A stretch of 64,000 bases of DNA from Sphingomonas sanguinis (GTDB lineage: Bacteria; Pseudomonadota; Alphaproteobacteria; Sphingomonadales; Sphingomonadaceae), in contig NZ_LDTE01000001.1 of NCBI RefSeq assembly GCF_001476905.1, positions 1-64,000 on the forward strand. Reading direction: 5' to 3'. The position numbers were made by a program, and so were the translations under genes. Shown here piece by piece: positions 52,020 through 61,937 of the stretch (position 1 is its first letter; each line of letters starts with the position of its first letter). A model generated the notes under the pieces. It was not told the origin of the DNA. It searched no databases and saw only the letters and a list, made by a program, of their open reading frames with translations.

Positions 52020-53398
52020 TCCCGATCCATGGCCAGCCCGTCCTGACCGCCGCGGCGATGCGGGCCGCCGAGCAGGCGGTAATGACGCAGGGCGTGTCCG
52101 AAGCGACGCTGATGGACCGGGCGGGCCGTGCCATCGCCCAGGCCGTGGCCCGTCTGGCCGCCGGGCGCGAGATATTGGTCCTGTGTGGGCCGGGGAATAA
52201 TGGCGGTGACGGCTATATCACCGCCGCCCGATTGCGCGAGCAGGGTCATAAGGTGCGAGTCGCGGCACTGGCCGAACCGCGAAGCGAGGGATGTCGGCGT
52301 GCGGCTGAGCTATGGGGCGGAGCGGTGGCATCGCTCGACGAAGTGGAACCAGCGCCCGTCTTGGTCGACGCGCTGTTCGGCACCGGCCTGTCACGCGGAT
52401 TGGAGTCAGTGACTGAGCAAAGCCTTGCCCGGCTCGCGGAGGCGGCTTGGCTCCGCATCGCCGTCGATCTGCCCAGTGGTATCGCCACGGACACCGGTCG
52501 GCTGCTGAGCGAGGTGCCGCGCTTCGACGTCACCCTGGCGCTGGGCGCGGTGAAGCCGTCGCATCTCCTCCAACCCGCCGCAGGTCGCATGGGCGAAGTC
52601 CGCCTTCTGGACATCGATGTGCCGAGCAGCGGCGCGGTTCGGGTCATGGCGGCACCCGCTTTGCCCAGCCCGGATGCCCACTCGCACAAATATAGCCGGG
52701 GGATGGTCGCGGTCGTCGCGGGCAGCATGTCGGGTGCGTCCGAACTGGCGGCGATGGCGGCGGCACGGGCAGGCGCGGGCTATGTGCTGTTGCTCGCCTC
52801 CGATGTCACGAGTGGACCGGTACGGCCCCACTCGATCGTGCGACGCGACTTTAATCTGGATGCGTTGGCGGACGACCGGATCGGTGCGGTTGCGATCGGC
52901 CCCGGCCTGGGCCGTGACGACGATGCACGGCGACGTCTGGGCGCGGCGCTGGGCAGCGGACGGCCGTTGGTGATCGACGGCGATGCGCTGCGTCTGGTCG
53001 AGACGGAGGAGCTGGCCGCGCATGTCGGCTCCAAGATCCTGACCCCGCATGGCGGCGAGTTCACCCATCTCTTCGGCGGCATGAAGACCGACAAGCTGAC
53101 CGCGACGCTTGACGCCGCCCGCCGATCGAACGCCATCGTGGTCCATAAGGGCGCGGATACGGTGATCGCCGCCCCCGATGGTCGCGCGATCCTTTGCCCG
53201 GAGGCGAGCCCCTGGCTTTCCACCGCCGGCACGGGTGACGTGCTTGCGGGCGCGGTGGCTGCAATGCTGGCGGCGGGCCTCGAACCGCTGGCAGCGGCGG
53301 AGGCGGGCGTATGGCTTCATGCCCAGGCCGCGCGGGTCTGCGGGAAGGCTTTCATCGCGGACGACTTGGCAGACGCGCTTTCCGCCGTCAGAGGCTGA
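52016..53398 (+). CDS. nnr: bifunctional NAD(P)H-hydrate epimerase / ADP-dependent dehydratase
   Basis: Repairs hydrated NADH and NADPH. 460 residues. The N-terminal YjeF_N epimerase (about residues 1-210) has LMDRAGRAIA, LCGPGNNGGDGY and the conserved DALFGTGL. The C-terminal ribokinase-like dehydratase has YSRGMVAVVAGS, GPGLGRDD, TPHGGEFTHLFG and the catalytic GTGDVLAG. The start overlaps the lipoprotein stop by ATGA. Complete and intact. Confidence 0.93.
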   Translation: MIPIHGQPVLTAAAMRAAEQAVMTQGVSEATLMDRAGRAIAQAVARLAAGREILVLCGPGNNGGDGYITAARLREQGHKVRVAALAEPRSEGCRRAAELWGGAVASLDEVEPAPVLVDALFGTGLSRGLESVTEQSLARLAEAAWLRIAVDLPSGIATDTGRLLSEVPRFDVTLALGAVKPSHLLQPAAGRMGEVRLLDIDVPSSGAVRVMAAPALPSPDAHSHKYSRGMVAVVAGSMSGASELAAMAAARAGAGYVLLLASDVTSGPVRPHSIVRRDFNLDALADDRIGAVAIGPGLGRDDDARRRLGAALGSGRPLVIDGDALRLVETEELAAHVGSKILTPHGGEFTHLFGGMKTDKLTATLDAARRSNAIVVHKGADTVIAAPDGRAILCPEASPWLSTAGTGDVLAGAVAAMLAAGLEPLAAAEAGVWLHAQAARVCGKAFIADDLADALSAVRG

Positions 53399-53402
53399 CG
53401 CC

Positions 53403-54599
53403 ATGAGCGACATCATCATCCGCGTTGCCGCCCGAGGCGACGGCGTGACCGCGAACGGCCGCCATGCCGCCTTTGCTGCCCCCGGCGACACGCTGTCCGA
53501 GGACGGCCGCGTCACGCCCGGCCCGCATCACCAGACACCGCCATGCGGCCATTTTCCGCGCTGTGGCGGGTGCCAGCTCCAGCATCTGGACGATGAAAGC
53601 TATGCTGGATTCGTGACCGATCGAGTCGCCTCCGCGCTCGATGCGCAAGGGCTGACCGCGCCGCTGCGCCCGACCCATGTCTCGCCGCCGCACAGCCGCC
53701 GCCGCGCGACGCTCCATGCCGAGCTCAAGGGCGGCCGCGTCCTGATCGGCTTTTCGGAGGAAAAGAGCCACGCCATCGTCGACCTGGCGGAATGCCATAT
53801 CCTCGACCCGCAGCTTTTCGCGCTGGTCGCGCCGTTGCGCACACTGCTCCAGCGACTGGGGTTCAAGCGGCGCGGCGACATCCATCTGACGCTGGCCGAT
53901 CAGGGCGCGGATGTGCTGGTCACCGGCTTTTCCCCCGACGGGCTGGAAGCCGCCGAGGCGATCATCGGCTTTTGTCAGCGGCACGGTGTCGCACGCTTCG
54001 CGGTCGATGACGGGCTCGGCCCGGAAACCCGCTGGGAGCCGGAGCCGGTGACGGTCACGCTGGGCGGGGTGGGCGTACCCTTGCCGCCGGGCTCCTTCCT
54101 GCAAGCGACGCGCGATGGAGAAGCGGCGCTGGTCGCCGCCGTGCGCGACGCCGTGGGCCAGCCGCGCACGACCGCCGACCTGTTCGCCGGGCTCGGCACC
54201 TTCGCCTTGGCGCTGCCCGGCAAGGTCTATGCCGCCGAGGGTGCGCGCGATGCGATCCTGTCGCTGAAGGGCGCAGCGAATGCGACCGGGCGCATGGTGT
54301 TCGCCGAGCATCGCGACCTGTATCGCCGTCCGCTGACCAAGGCGGAACTCGACCGGTTCGATGCGATCGTCCTCGACCCGCCGCGCGCGGGGGCCCGCGA
54401 CCAGGCCGAGGCGCTGGCCGAGGCGGAGGTCGGCGCAGTCGCCTATGTCTCGTGTAATCCGGCGAGCTTCGCGCGCGATGCCAAGGCGATGGTCGAGCAT
54501 GGCTGGCAACTCGACTGGGTGCAGCCGGTGGGGCAGTTCCGCTGGTCGACTCATGTCGAACTGGCGGCGCGTTTCTCGCGTCAGCCTTCGTCCGGGTAA
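53403..54599 (+). CDS. class I SAM-dependent 23S rRNA/tRNA uracil-5-methyltransferase, RlmD/TrmA family
   Basis: 398 residues. An N-terminal Fe-S site, Cys48, Cys54, Cys57 ([10 protein letters not shown]) with Cys131 (AECHIL), is the RlmD/RlmC arrangement. The Rossmann core shows [11 protein letters not shown] and [11 protein letters not shown], and the nucleophile is Cys351 ([10 protein letters not shown]). Methylates C5 of a uracil in rRNA (or tRNA); the exact target cannot be read from the sequence. It starts 4 bases after nnr. Its last 19 bases overlap the end of the convergent truA gene. Confidence 0.88.
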   Translation: MSDIIIRVAARGDGVTANGRHAAFAAPGDTLSEDGRVTPGPHHQTPPCGHFPRCGGCQLQHLDDESYAGFVTDRVASALDAQGLTAPLRPTHVSPPHSRRRATLHAELKGGRVLIGFSEEKSHAIVDLAECHILDPQLFALVAPLRTLLQRLGFKRRGDIHLTLADQGADVLVTGFSPDGLEAAEAIIGFCQRHGVARFAVDDGLGPETRWEPEPVTVTLGGVGVPLPPGSFLQATRDGEAALVAAVRDAVGQPRTTADLFAGLGTFALALPGKVYAAEGARDAILSLKGAANATGRMVFAEHRDLYRRPLTKAELDRFDAIVLDPPRAGARDQAEALAEAEVGAVAYVSCNPASFARDAKAMVEHGWQLDWVQPVGQFRWSTHVELAARFSRQPSSG

Positions 54600-55330
54600 T
54601 CGGCCGCCACGAAGAACAGCCCGTCCGACGGCGCGTTCAGCCCCAGCTGCGCGCGGTCCCGGGCGTTGAGCGCCGCTTCCACATCGTCGGGCGACCAGCG
54701 ACCCATGCCGACCAAGGCCAGACAGCCGACCATCGAACGCACCTGATGGTGGAGGAACGAGCGGGCGGCGGCGCGGATATACAGCCGCGCGCCCTCCCGC
54801 TCGACCGATAGCAGGTCCAGCGTCCGTACCGGACTGTCCGCTTGGCAGTGCACCGAGCGGAAGGTGGTGAAGTCGTGGCGCCCGACCAGCCGCGCGGCGG
54901 CATCGGCCATCGCGCCTTCGTCCAGCGGCTGCGGCACCTGCCAGGCCTGTCCCGCCTCATGGGTCAGCGGCGCGCGGCGGTTGACGATTCGATATTCGTA
55001 GGACCGACGGATGCAGGAGAAGCGGGCGTGCCAGTCGTCCGGCACCGTCATGCAGTCGAGCACGGCCACCGGGTTCGGCCTGATTCGCGCGTTGATCGCC
55101 TCCATCAGGCGAAAGGGCGCGATATCCTTGCCGATGTCGACATGGGCGCGCATTGCCAGTCCGTGCACCCCCGCGTCGGTGCGTCCCGCCGCATGGACGG
55201 CGGTGCGCTCGGCCGTCACGGCATGGACGGCATCCTCCAGCGCTTGCTGGACGCTCGGCCCATGCGACTGGCGCTGCCAGCCCATGAAGGGCCGCCCGTC
55301 AAACTCCACAGTCAGCGCAAATCGCGTCAA
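54581..55330 (-). CDS. truA: tRNA pseudouridine synthase A
   Basis: Makes pseudouridine at positions 38-40 of the tRNA anticodon arm. 249 residues. Landmarks: [14 protein letters not shown], the catalytic Asp52 in [18 protein letters not shown], and [14 protein letters not shown]. Second gene of the fmt-truA pair on the minus strand; the ATG overlaps the fmt stop by ATGA. Its 3' end overlaps the methyltransferase gene on the opposite strand. Confidence 0.96.
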   Translation of the reverse strand: MTRFALTVEFDGRPFMGWQRQSHGPSVQQALEDAVHAVTAERTAVHAAGRTDAGVHGLAMRAHVDIGKDIAPFRLMEAINARIRPNPVAVLDCMTVPDDWHARFSCIRRSYEYRIVNRRAPLTHEAGQAWQVPQPLDEGAMADAAARLVGRHDFTTFRSVHCQADSPVRTLDLLSVEREGARLYIRAAARSFLHHQVRSMVGCLALVGMGRWSPDDVEAALNARDRAQLGLNAPSDGLFFVAADYPDEG

Positions 55331-56232
55331 AGCCGCGTTCCCGCCGGAATGGGGAAGCCGCGCAGCAGGTCTTGCGCGCTGGATACGCCGCGCCCGGCGC
55401 GCTGAACCGTCAGCGGGCGCAGCGCGCCTTCGCCACAGGCGATTGTGAGATGTTCGTCCAGCACTTCACCCGCCGCGCCCTTCGCGTCGATCGGTTCGGC
55501 GGACAGGATCTTGATCCGTTCGCCCTGAACCTCGAACCAAGCACCCGGCACAGGCTGGAAGGCGCGGACCTGGCGTTCCAGCTGGGCGGCGGATTGCTTA
55601 AAGTCCAGCCGCGTCTCGGCCTTGTCGATCTTGGCGGCATAGGTGACGCCATCCTGGGGCTGGGGGCGGGGCGGATAGCGATCCGGGTCGGCCAGGACCT
55701 GGACCATCAGCCTGGCCCCCATTTCGGCCAGTTCGTCGGTCAGCTCGCCCGTGGTCTTGCGCCCGACAGGCGTAGAGCCCTCCAGCCGCACCGGTCCGGT
55801 ATCGAGGCCCGCTTCCATTTGCATGATACCGACGCCGGTCACGACATCGCCTGCCAATATGGACCGCTGGATCGGCGCGGCCCCCCGCCACCGGGGCAGC
55901 AGCGAGCCATGGACGTTCAGGCAACCCAGGCGCGGCGCGTCCAGGATCGGTTGCGGCAGGATCAAGCCATAGGCCGCGACGACCGCGACATCGGCCCCGA
56001 AGTCCGCAAACCGCGCCTGCTCCTCGGCGACACGTAGCGATACGGGCGTCAGGACCGGGATGCCCAGGCTTTCCGCCGCCTGCTGCACGGGCGAGGGCAC
56101 CAGTTGCCGTCCGCGACGCCCGCCGGGACGCGGTGGCTGGCTATAGCTGGCGACGACATCATGCCCGGCCTCGACCAGTGCGTGCAGGACCGGGACGGCA
56201 AAGCCCGGCGTACCCATGAAGATGATCCGCAT
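55327..56232 (-). CDS. fmt: methionyl-tRNA formyltransferase
   Basis: Formylates initiator Met-tRNA using 10-formyltetrahydrofolate. 301 residues. Motifs: [26 protein letters not shown], the catalytic [17 protein letters not shown] and [15 protein letters not shown], then a C-terminal OB-like domain. ATG 56232 is chosen (the longer reading adds a spurious MRAVPPAG leader). Unusually def is not adjacent; it lies 696 bases away on the other strand beyond recR. Confidence 0.95.
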   Translation of the reverse strand: MRIIFMGTPGFAVPVLHALVEAGHDVVASYSQPPRPGGRRGRQLVPSPVQQAAESLGIPVLTPVSLRVAEEQARFADFGADVAVVAAYGLILPQPILDAPRLGCLNVHGSLLPRWRGAAPIQRSILAGDVVTGVGIMQMEAGLDTGPVRLEGSTPVGRKTTGELTDELAEMGARLMVQVLADPDRYPPRPQPQDGVTYAAKIDKAETRLDFKQSAAQLERQVRAFQPVPGAWFEVQGERIKILSAEPIDAKGAAGEVLDEHLTIACGEGALRPLTVQRAGRGVSSAQDLLRGFPIPAGTRL

Positions 56233-56285
56233 GACGCGTCCTCTCCCCGCTGGCGGGACGGCGCGCAACCCCCTATCTGTTCGTC

Positions 56286-56882
56286 ATGGCATCCCCCGAG
56301 ATCGAGGCGCTGACCCAGGCGCTGGCGCGTATTCCTGGCCTTGGCCCCCGATCGGCACGTCGCGCGGTCCTGCATCTGCTCAAGAAGCGTGAGGCAGCGC
56401 TGAGCCCGTTGCTGGCCGCGCTGAGCGCGGTCGAGGAGCGGCTAGAGACCTGTTCGACCTGCGGCAATATCGACACGGCAAACCCGTGCGCGATCTGCGC
56501 CGACCCTAGGCGGGATGCGGGGGCGCTGTGCGTCGTGGAGGAGGTCGCCGACCTCTGGGCGTTGGAGCGGTCGCGGCTGTTTCCGGGCCGTTTCCATGTT
56601 CTGGGCGGCCGTCTCTCTGCGCTGGAGGGCGTGCGGCCCGAGGATCTCAGCATCGACGCGCTGGTCCGCCGGATCGAGGGCGGCGGGGTGGACGAAGTGG
56701 TCCTTGCGATGAACGCGACGCTGGAGGGCCAGACCACAGCGCATTATATCGCCGAGCGGATCGAGCGCTTCCCCGTGCGGGTCACGCAGTTAGCCCACGG
56801 CCTGCCGGTCGGCGGCGAACTCGATTATCTCGACGAAGGGACGCTGGCCCAGGCGCTGCGGGCGCGGCGGCCGGTCGTCTGA
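56286..56882 (+). CDS. recR: recombination mediator protein RecR
   Basis: Works with RecF/RecO to load RecA at gaps. 198 residues. The N-terminal helix-hairpin-helix ([18 protein letters not shown]), zinc C4 motif ([16 protein letters not shown]), Toprim domain ([27 protein letters not shown]), and Walker B-like tail ([18 protein letters not shown]) are all present. Divergent from fmt; def follows 45 bases later. Confidence 0.96.
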   Translation: MASPEIEALTQALARIPGLGPRSARRAVLHLLKKREAALSPLLAALSAVEERLETCSTCGNIDTANPCAICADPRRDAGALCVVEEVADLWALERSRLFPGRFHVLGGRLSALEGVRPEDLSIDALVRRIEGGGVDEVVLAMNATLEGQTTAHYIAERIERFPVRVTQLAHGLPVGGELDYLDEGTLAQALRARRPVV

Positions 56883-56927
56883 TCCGCTGGCTTGACGGTT
56901 TGGGCCACTGACCGTAGCGAAACCGCC

Positions 56928-57449
56928 ATGGCCATTCTTCCCATCGTCGAAGTTCCCGACCCCCGCCTGCGTCTCGTCTCCAAGCCCGTCGAGACCGTGG
57001 ACGATAGCGTCCGCCAGCTCGTCTCCGACATGATCGAGACGATGTACGACGCGCACGGCATCGGCCTGGCTGCGATTCAGGTTGGCGTCGATCAGCGTAT
57101 CCTCGTCATCGACCTGCAGGAGGAAGAGGATGAGGAAGGCAAGCCGGTCAAGAACCCCAAGGCCTATATCAACGCCGAAATCCTGTCGGTCAGCGAAGAG
57201 CTGTCGACCTATAATGAGGGCTGCCTGTCGATCCCCGAGCAATATGCCGAGGTGAAGCGGCCCGCGACGTGCCAGGTCAAGTGGCTGGACGAAAAGGGCG
57301 AGGCGCATGAGGCCGAGCTCGACGGTCTGCTCGCCACCTGCATGCAGCATGAGATTGACCACCTGAACGGGGTGCTGTTCATCGATCATGTCAGCCGACT
57401 GAAGCGCGACATGCTGATGCGCAAGCTGACCAAGCTCCGTAAGGGCTGA
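56928..57449 (+). CDS. def: peptide deformylase
   Basis: Removes the formyl group from nascent proteins. 173 residues. The three family motifs are intact: [18 protein letters not shown] and QHEIDHLNG, giving the metal ligands Cys and two His with the catalytic Glu. ATG 56928 begins [15 protein letters not shown], the usual start; a longer reading from 56892 is rejected. An insert [14 protein letters not shown] near residue 65 is common in alphaproteobacterial enzymes. Confidence 0.96.
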   Translation: MAILPIVEVPDPRLRLVSKPVETVDDSVRQLVSDMIETMYDAHGIGLAAIQVGVDQRILVIDLQEEEDEEGKPVKNPKAYINAEILSVSEELSTYNEGCLSIPEQYAEVKRPATCQVKWLDEKGEAHEAELDGLLATCMQHEIDHLNGVLFIDHVSRLKRDMLMRKLTKLRKG

Positions 57450-57472
57450 GCCCAGCTAACCGTTGCGTTTTG

Positions 57473-57508
57473 CGAAGCCGGTCGAATAGCCTTGTTCGAC
57501 CGGCTTCG
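57473..57508. terminator. strong rho-independent terminator after def
   Basis: A perfect 14-bp stem CGAAGCCGGTCGAA / TTCGACCGGCTTCG with an 8-base loop, followed by TTCGTTCT, lies 23 bases after the def stop. Confidence 0.85.
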
Positions 57509-57555
57509 TTCGTTCTATGTTCCGACCTGTTTCCCGTATCTGACAGGTTGTTGAA

Positions 57556-59016
57556 ATGCCCGAATTGATCGCCGTCGCGCTGCTCGCCCTATTGCTGGGG
57601 GGCATGGTCGGTTGGCTGGCCGCGCGGCGTAAGGCCGATGGGCTGGCGGCCGAACTGGCTACCGCGACGACCCGCGCCGCCGAGGTCGAGCCGCTGCGCG
57701 CAGCTCGCGAGGCGGCGGAGCGGGAACGCACCGATGCGCTGCAGGCGCTGGCCGAGCTGCGGGGCCGGGCGGCCGATCTCGATGTGATCCGGGCAGCGCG
57801 CGATGCCGTCGAGGCGGAGCGCAACACGGCGTTACGCGAGATCGCTGAGCTGCGGGCGCGGGCGCAGGAGCGCGAGACCGCCTATGCCCAGACGCTGGAG
57901 GCGCTGGGGCAGGCACGCGAGCAGATCAACGCCCAGTTCGGTGAGGCCGCCGCCCGCGCGCTGGAAGTCGCCCAGCGCCAGTTTCTGGAGCGGGCCGAGG
58001 CGCGGTTCCGTCAGTCGGAGGAAGCCTCGGGCCAGACGCTCAAGGCCTTGCTCGACCCGGTGCACCAGCGGCTCCAGCGTTACGAGGAAGGGGTGCGCAA
58101 GGTCGAGGACGAGCGCCGCGATGCGTTCGGCGAGTTGAAGGGCCAGATCGAGGCGATGCGGATCGGCCAGGAACGTGTCTCGGGCGAGGCGGCCAAGCTG
58201 GTCAATGCGCTGCGCAACGCCCCTAAGGCGCGGGGGCGCTGGGGCGAGCAGCAGCTTCGCAACGTCCTGGAAACCTGCGGCCTGTCCGAACATGCCGATT
58301 TCCAGACCGAGGTCAGCGTCGCGGACGGCGAAGGCGGACGTCTTCGTCCCGATGCGATCGTGCGCGTTCCGGGGGGCAAGGCGCTGGTGATCGATGCCAA
58401 GGTCTCGCTGAACGACTATCAGGATGCGTTCGGCGCGGTCGATGAGGCCGATCGGCAACTGGGGCTGTCGCGCCATGCCGCGGCGATGCGCGCGCACGTC
58501 AACGGGCTGGGTAACAAGAGCTATTGGAACCAGTTTGAGGACGCGCCCGACTATGTGATCATGTTCGTACCGGGCGAGCATTTCCTGTCGGCGGCGTTGG
58601 AGCATGATCCGACGCTGTGGGACTTCGCGTTCGACAAGAAGGTTCTGCTGGCGACGCCTACGAACCTCATCGCCATCGCTCGGACCGTCGCCGCCGTCTG
58701 GCGCCAGGAAAAGCTGGCGCAGCAGGCGCACGAGATCGGCGTGCTCGGCAAGGAGTTGTTCGGCCGCCTGTCGGTCATGGGCGGGCATGTCGCGAAGCTG
58801 GGTAAGAATCTCGATACGGCGATGACCGCGTATAATGCCTTTGTCGGCAGCCTGGAGAGCAATGTCCTGACCAGCGCCAAGCGCTTCGAGGCGCTGAACA
58901 TCGATACGGGCGGCAAGACGATCGAGTCGCCACCGCTCATCGAACAGTCGGTGCGTCCGCTGACCAAGCTGATGCCGGTAGCGGAACTCACCGACGCGGC
59001 CGAGGTGGCGGAGTAA
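57556..59016 (+). CDS. rmuC: DNA recombination protein RmuC
   Basis: 486 residues. An N-terminal membrane helix (LIAVALLALLLGGMVGWLAA), a long Glu/Arg/Ala coiled coil (about residues 25-170), and the RmuC nuclease-like domain with GRWGEQQLRNVLE, LRPDAIVRVPGGKALVIDAKVSL (the D-x(n)-(E/D)xK core of PD-(D/E)XK folds), FVPGEHFLSAAL and GVLGKELFGRL. It limits inversions/rearrangements at inverted repeats. The hydrophobic start and a GAAATG leader support the ATG at 57556. Confidence 0.93.
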   Translation: MPELIAVALLALLLGGMVGWLAARRKADGLAAELATATTRAAEVEPLRAAREAAERERTDALQALAELRGRAADLDVIRAARDAVEAERNTALREIAELRARAQERETAYAQTLEALGQAREQINAQFGEAAARALEVAQRQFLERAEARFRQSEEASGQTLKALLDPVHQRLQRYEEGVRKVEDERRDAFGELKGQIEAMRIGQERVSGEAAKLVNALRNAPKARGRWGEQQLRNVLETCGLSEHADFQTEVSVADGEGGRLRPDAIVRVPGGKALVIDAKVSLNDYQDAFGAVDEADRQLGLSRHAAAMRAHVNGLGNKSYWNQFEDAPDYVIMFVPGEHFLSAALEHDPTLWDFAFDKKVLLATPTNLIAIARTVAAVWRQEKLAQQAHEIGVLGKELFGRLSVMGGHVAKLGKNLDTAMTAYNAFVGSLESNVLTSAKRFEALNIDTGGKTIESPPLIEQSVRPLTKLMPVAELTDAAEVAE

Positions 59017-59025
59017 CGCCCTACG

Positions 59026-59061
59026 TCCTGACGGAGTGGCGGGTCGCCATCTCCGTCAGGA
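59026..59061. terminator. bidirectional terminator between rmuC and the SpoU gene
   Basis: TCCTGACGGAG / CTCCGTCAGGA encloses a second stem TGGC-GGGTC-GCCA, making a long two-step hairpin between two convergent genes. It has no U-tract but is very stable. Confidence 0.7.
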
Positions 59062-59075
59062 TCGAGTGATATCGT

Positions 59076-59888
59076 TCAGCCCGCCTTCACGCCACCTTGT
59101 TGGGCCAGAACTTCATAGGCCATGACCGCCGTCGCGACCGCCGCGTTCAGGCTGTCCGCCTTGCCCAGCATCGGGATCTTCACCAGCGTGTCGCACGCGG
59201 CGGCATAGTCGTCGGGCATCCCCTGCGCCTCGTTACCGGTCAGCAGGAAGGTCGGCGCGGTATAATGCGCCGCGCGATAGTCCGAGTCGGTGTCCAGGCT
59301 GAGCCCCACCAGCTGGCCCGGCCCCTGCCTCAGCCAGTCGAGAAAAGGCTGCCACTCGGTCCGCACGATCGGCACGGTAAACAAAGCGCCCATGCTGGCG
59401 CGCACCGCCTCGACGGAGAAGGGATCGACGCACTCACCGATCAGGATCAGGCCGCCCGCGCCTACCGCATCGCCGGTGCGCACGATCGTGCCCAGATTGC
59501 CCGGATCGCGCAGGCGTTCGGCGACCAGCCAGATACCGGCCTTGCTGCGATCGAGATCGTCCAGCGTGACCGCGAATTCCTCGAACACGCCGACGACCGC
59601 CTGGGGATTGTCCTTGCCCGACAGCTTGGACAGGATATCGGGCGTCGTCTCGATCGCCTCACCCTCGGCGGCCTCGACCGCCTTGACCAGATCGCGGACG
59701 AGCGGGTGATTGGCAGAGGGCCTGGCGTAGAACAGAAGGTGCGGCAGCCGCCCCGTCTCGCGCGCCTCGGTCAGGATGCGCAGGCCCTCGGCCAGGAACT
59801 GGCGCGCCTGCTTGCGGTGGCGCTTGTCGCGCAGGTCGCGAGCCCACTTGATCAGCGGGTTGGAATAAGCCGTAATCTCACGAGGCAT
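59076..59888 (-). CDS. TrmH/SpoU family RNA 2'-O-methyltransferase
   Basis: 270 residues. An N-terminal substrate-binding domain (NPLIKWARDLRDKRHRKQ, FLAEGLRIL) precedes a SPOUT knot with motif 1 ERLRDPGNLGTIVRTGDA, motif 2 FLLTGNEAQGMP and motif 3 IPMLGKADSLNAAVATAV. Methylates a ribose in rRNA or tRNA; the target is not determinable by reading. Its ATG shares a base with the HPr stop, so it ends the minus-strand PTS cluster transcript. Confidence 0.9.
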   Translation of the reverse strand: MPREITAYSNPLIKWARDLRDKRHRKQARQFLAEGLRILTEARETGRLPHLLFYARPSANHPLVRDLVKAVEAAEGEAIETTPDILSKLSGKDNPQAVVGVFEEFAVTLDDLDRSKAGIWLVAERLRDPGNLGTIVRTGDAVGAGGLILIGECVDPFSVEAVRASMGALFTVPIVRTEWQPFLDWLRQGPGQLVGLSLDTDSDYRAAHYTAPTFLLTGNEAQGMPDDYAAACDTLVKIPMLGKADSLNAAVATAVMAYEVLAQQGGVKAG

Positions 59889-60160
59889 CAGTCTTCGCCG
59901 AACTTCGCTTCCACGAGCGCGACCAACGCTTCGACCGTCTCTCCCGCGCCATCGCCCGCCGCACTGATCGTGATGGTGTCACCCATGGCGGCACCCAGCA
60001 TCATCAGGCCCATGATCGACGTGCCGGTCACCGTGCTGCCATCCTTGGCCACGCGCACCTCGCAGGGCTGGGTAGACGCGAGGGTGACGAACTTGGCGCT
60101 GGCGCGGGCATGGAGGCCACGGCGGTTGGTGATGAGGACGGTGCGGCTCTGCTCCGTCAT
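59888..60160 (-). CDS. ptsH: phosphocarrier protein HPr (NPr)
   Basis: 90 residues. Phosphorylated His17 in NRRGLHARASAKF, and regulatory Ser48 in GTSIMGLMMLGAA, the site targeted by HPr kinase. It carries phosphate from EI-Ntr to EIIA proteins; in sphingomonads the chain is regulatory rather than sugar-transporting. Its start overlaps the EIIA stop (ATGA). EI (ptsP) is not in the window. Confidence 0.93.
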   Translation of the reverse strand: MTEQSRTVLITNRRGLHARASAKFVTLASTQPCEVRVAKDGSTVTGTSIMGLMMLGAAMGDTITISAAGDGAGETVEALVALVEAKFGED

Positions 60161-60573
60161 GCGGCGGCCTCGCCCAGCACTTCGGAGGCGACCGAGATAT
60201 ATTTGCGACCCGCTTCGCGCGCAGCGGCGACGGCGTCGACGACCTGCATCGACTTGCGCGCCGATCCCAGGCGGATGAGCATGGGCAGGTTCATGCCCGC
60301 GATCACCTCGACCCGGCCCCGCTCCATCAGCGAGATGGCGAGGTTGGAGGGCGTGCCGCCGAACAGGTCGGTCAGCACGATCACGCCGCGCCCGGCATCG
60401 ACGGTGGCGATGGCGGCAGCGATGTCGGCGCGCCGCTCCTCCATGTCATCCTCCGGCCCGATCGCGATGGTGGCGATCCGCTCCTGCGGACCGACCACAT
60501 GTATCATCGCGGTCACGAACTCATCGGCGAGCCGCCCGTGCGTCACCAGAACCAGACCGATCATGTCAGACAC
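60157..60573 (-). CDS. mannose-type PTS EIIA domain protein
   Basis: 138 residues of the ManX/EIIA-Man fold. Active-site His12 in LVTHGRLADEF, and the family motif LTDLFGGTPSNLA. With no EIIB/EIIC in the cluster it is a signalling EIIA, as in other alphaproteobacterial PTS-Ntr operons. The GTG at 60573 (GTGTCTGACATG) is used; ATG 60564 is an alternative. It begins 9 bases after the rapZ stop. Confidence 0.9.
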   Translation of the reverse strand: MSDMIGLVLVTHGRLADEFVTAMIHVVGPQERIATIAIGPEDDMEERRADIAAAIATVDAGRGVIVLTDLFGGTPSNLAISLMERGRVEVIAGMNLPMLIRLGSARKSMQVVDAVAAAREAGRKYISVASEVLGEAAA

Positions 60574-60582
60574 GCATATCCA

Positions 60583-61494
60583 TCATTGCTTGGCCGGCCC
60601 GGCTTCCAGAGAGTCTTTCGGCACGGCACTCAAATCACGATGTACCACCGTGGGCGAAAATCCGCCTTTGCGCAACCGTCCCGCGATCCGTTCGGCGACA
60701 TGGACCGAACGATGTCTCCCGCCGGTACAGCCGATGGCGATGGTGATGTAGGATTTTCCGCTGGCGATATAGCGCGGGACCAGCGTGTCGAGCAGCGTCT
60801 CGATCTGGCCCACGGCGGTCTCATAAGCAGGATCGCGGCGGATATAGTCGATCACGCCCTGATCCAGCCCCGTGCCCGGGCGGAGCTCGGCCGACCAGTG
60901 CGGATTGCGCAGGAACCGCATGTCGAACACCAGATCGGCGTTGCGCGGCAGCCCCTTGGAGAAACCGAAGGACATGACGGTCAGCACCGGTTCGCTCAGC
61001 CCCTCGACCGCGTAATTGGCGCGCAGCCATTGGCCCAGGTCGTTGCTGGTCATGTTAGTCGTGTCGAGCAGCCGGTCGGCCATGTCGCGAACCGGGGCAA
61101 GCAATGCCCGCTCATGCGCGATTCCGTCATCGGCCGATCGGTCCATCGCGAGGGGATGGCGGTGGCGCGTCTCGGCATAGCGCCGCTTCAGCTCCGCGCC
61201 GCCGCAATTCAGGAACAGCGTCTCGATCGCCAGATTGGGGCTTTCGTTTAGCCGCCGGATGCTCTGCGTGATCTGGTTGGGAGCAAAGTCGCGGGTGCGT
61301 ACGCCGATGCTGATCGCCAGCGGCCGGTTCTTGCCCTCCATGCCACGGGGCGGTGCGGCCTCCAGCAGCCCGTCGAGCAGGAATAGCGGCAGGTTGTCGA
61401 CCACCTCCCAGCCGAGATCCTCCAGCGTCTTCAACGTCGTCGATGTGCCCGCACCGGACATGCCGGTGACCAGCAGGATACGTTTTCGGTCCAT
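60583..61494 (-). CDS. rapZ: RNase adapter / nucleotide-binding protein RapZ, with altered Walker A
   Basis: 303 residues with the RapZ/YvcJ pattern: LEDLGWEVVDNLPLFLLDGLL, SIGVRTRDF, FLNCGGAELKRRYAETRHRHPL, MSFGFSKGLPRNADLVFDMRFL, and the C-terminal phosphate-binding AIGCTGGRHRSVHVAE. The N-terminal P-loop reads GMSGAGTST (residues 11-19), with Thr17 where the family has Lys; the codon is ACA (61444-61446 complement). RapZ senses GlcN6P or related signals in enterics; in alphaproteobacteria its role beside hprK is less clear. The stop-to-EIIA gap is 9 bases. Confidence 0.93.
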   Translation of the reverse strand: MDRKRILLVTGMSGAGTSTTLKTLEDLGWEVVDNLPLFLLDGLLEAAPPRGMEGKNRPLAISIGVRTRDFAPNQITQSIRRLNESPNLAIETLFLNCGGAELKRRYAETRHRHPLAMDRSADDGIAHERALLAPVRDMADRLLDTTNMTSNDLGQWLRANYAVEGLSEPVLTVMSFGFSKGLPRNADLVFDMRFLRNPHWSAELRPGTGLDQGVIDYIRRDPAYETAVGQIETLLDTLVPRYIASGKSYITIAIGCTGGRHRSVHVAERIAGRLRKGGFSPTVVHRDLSAVPKDSLEAGPAKQ

Positions 61495-61937
61495 TATGGG
61501 CGTTCCTTAAGGCACGATACCAGAAGTTCGACCTTGATCGGGGCCGAAGCGGGCAAGGGGACAAGGCTATAGACGGGGATTGTGACGCCCGCGATCACGG
61601 TTTCGCGAGGCTCGGGCAGCCGCTCTTCCCCTTCGATCTCGCTGACCAGACGGATGGCGAGCCCGATCGTCGCGGTCGGGCGATGGGGCAGGGGCATGAT
61701 GCCCACCCCGCGCACTTCGATCCGTCCCGCGATCCGGTCCGGCACGACGACTTGCAGGCTGCCATCGACTTGTCGAGCGTGGAGATAATCGTCGCCGATC
61801 AGCGTCGCGCCGCGATCGATCAGCCGCAACGCCAGATCGGATTTGCCTGCGCCCGACGGACCGAGCAGAAGCACGCCGGTCTCGCCGATCGCGACGGCGG
61901 TCGCGTGGATCAACTCCGGCTCTTGCGGCCCCGTCAT
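61494..61937 (-). CDS. hprK: HPr kinase/phosphorylase, short alphaproteobacterial form
   Basis: 147 residues, about half the length of Firmicutes HprK: only the C-terminal kinase domain is present, as is normal in alphaproteobacteria. Walker A GPSGAGKSD (residues 26-34), GDDYLHA, and the signature region RIEVRGVGIM. Expected to phosphorylate Ser48 of HPr. The start overlaps the chvG stop by ATGA, and the stop overlaps the rapZ start by one base. Confidence 0.92.
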   Translation of the reverse strand: MTGPQEPELIHATAVAIGETGVLLLGPSGAGKSDLALRLIDRGATLIGDDYLHARQVDGSLQVVVPDRIAGRIEVRGVGIMPLPHRPTATIGLAIRLVSEIEGEERLPEPRETVIAGVTIPVYSLVPLPASAPIKVELLVSCLKERP

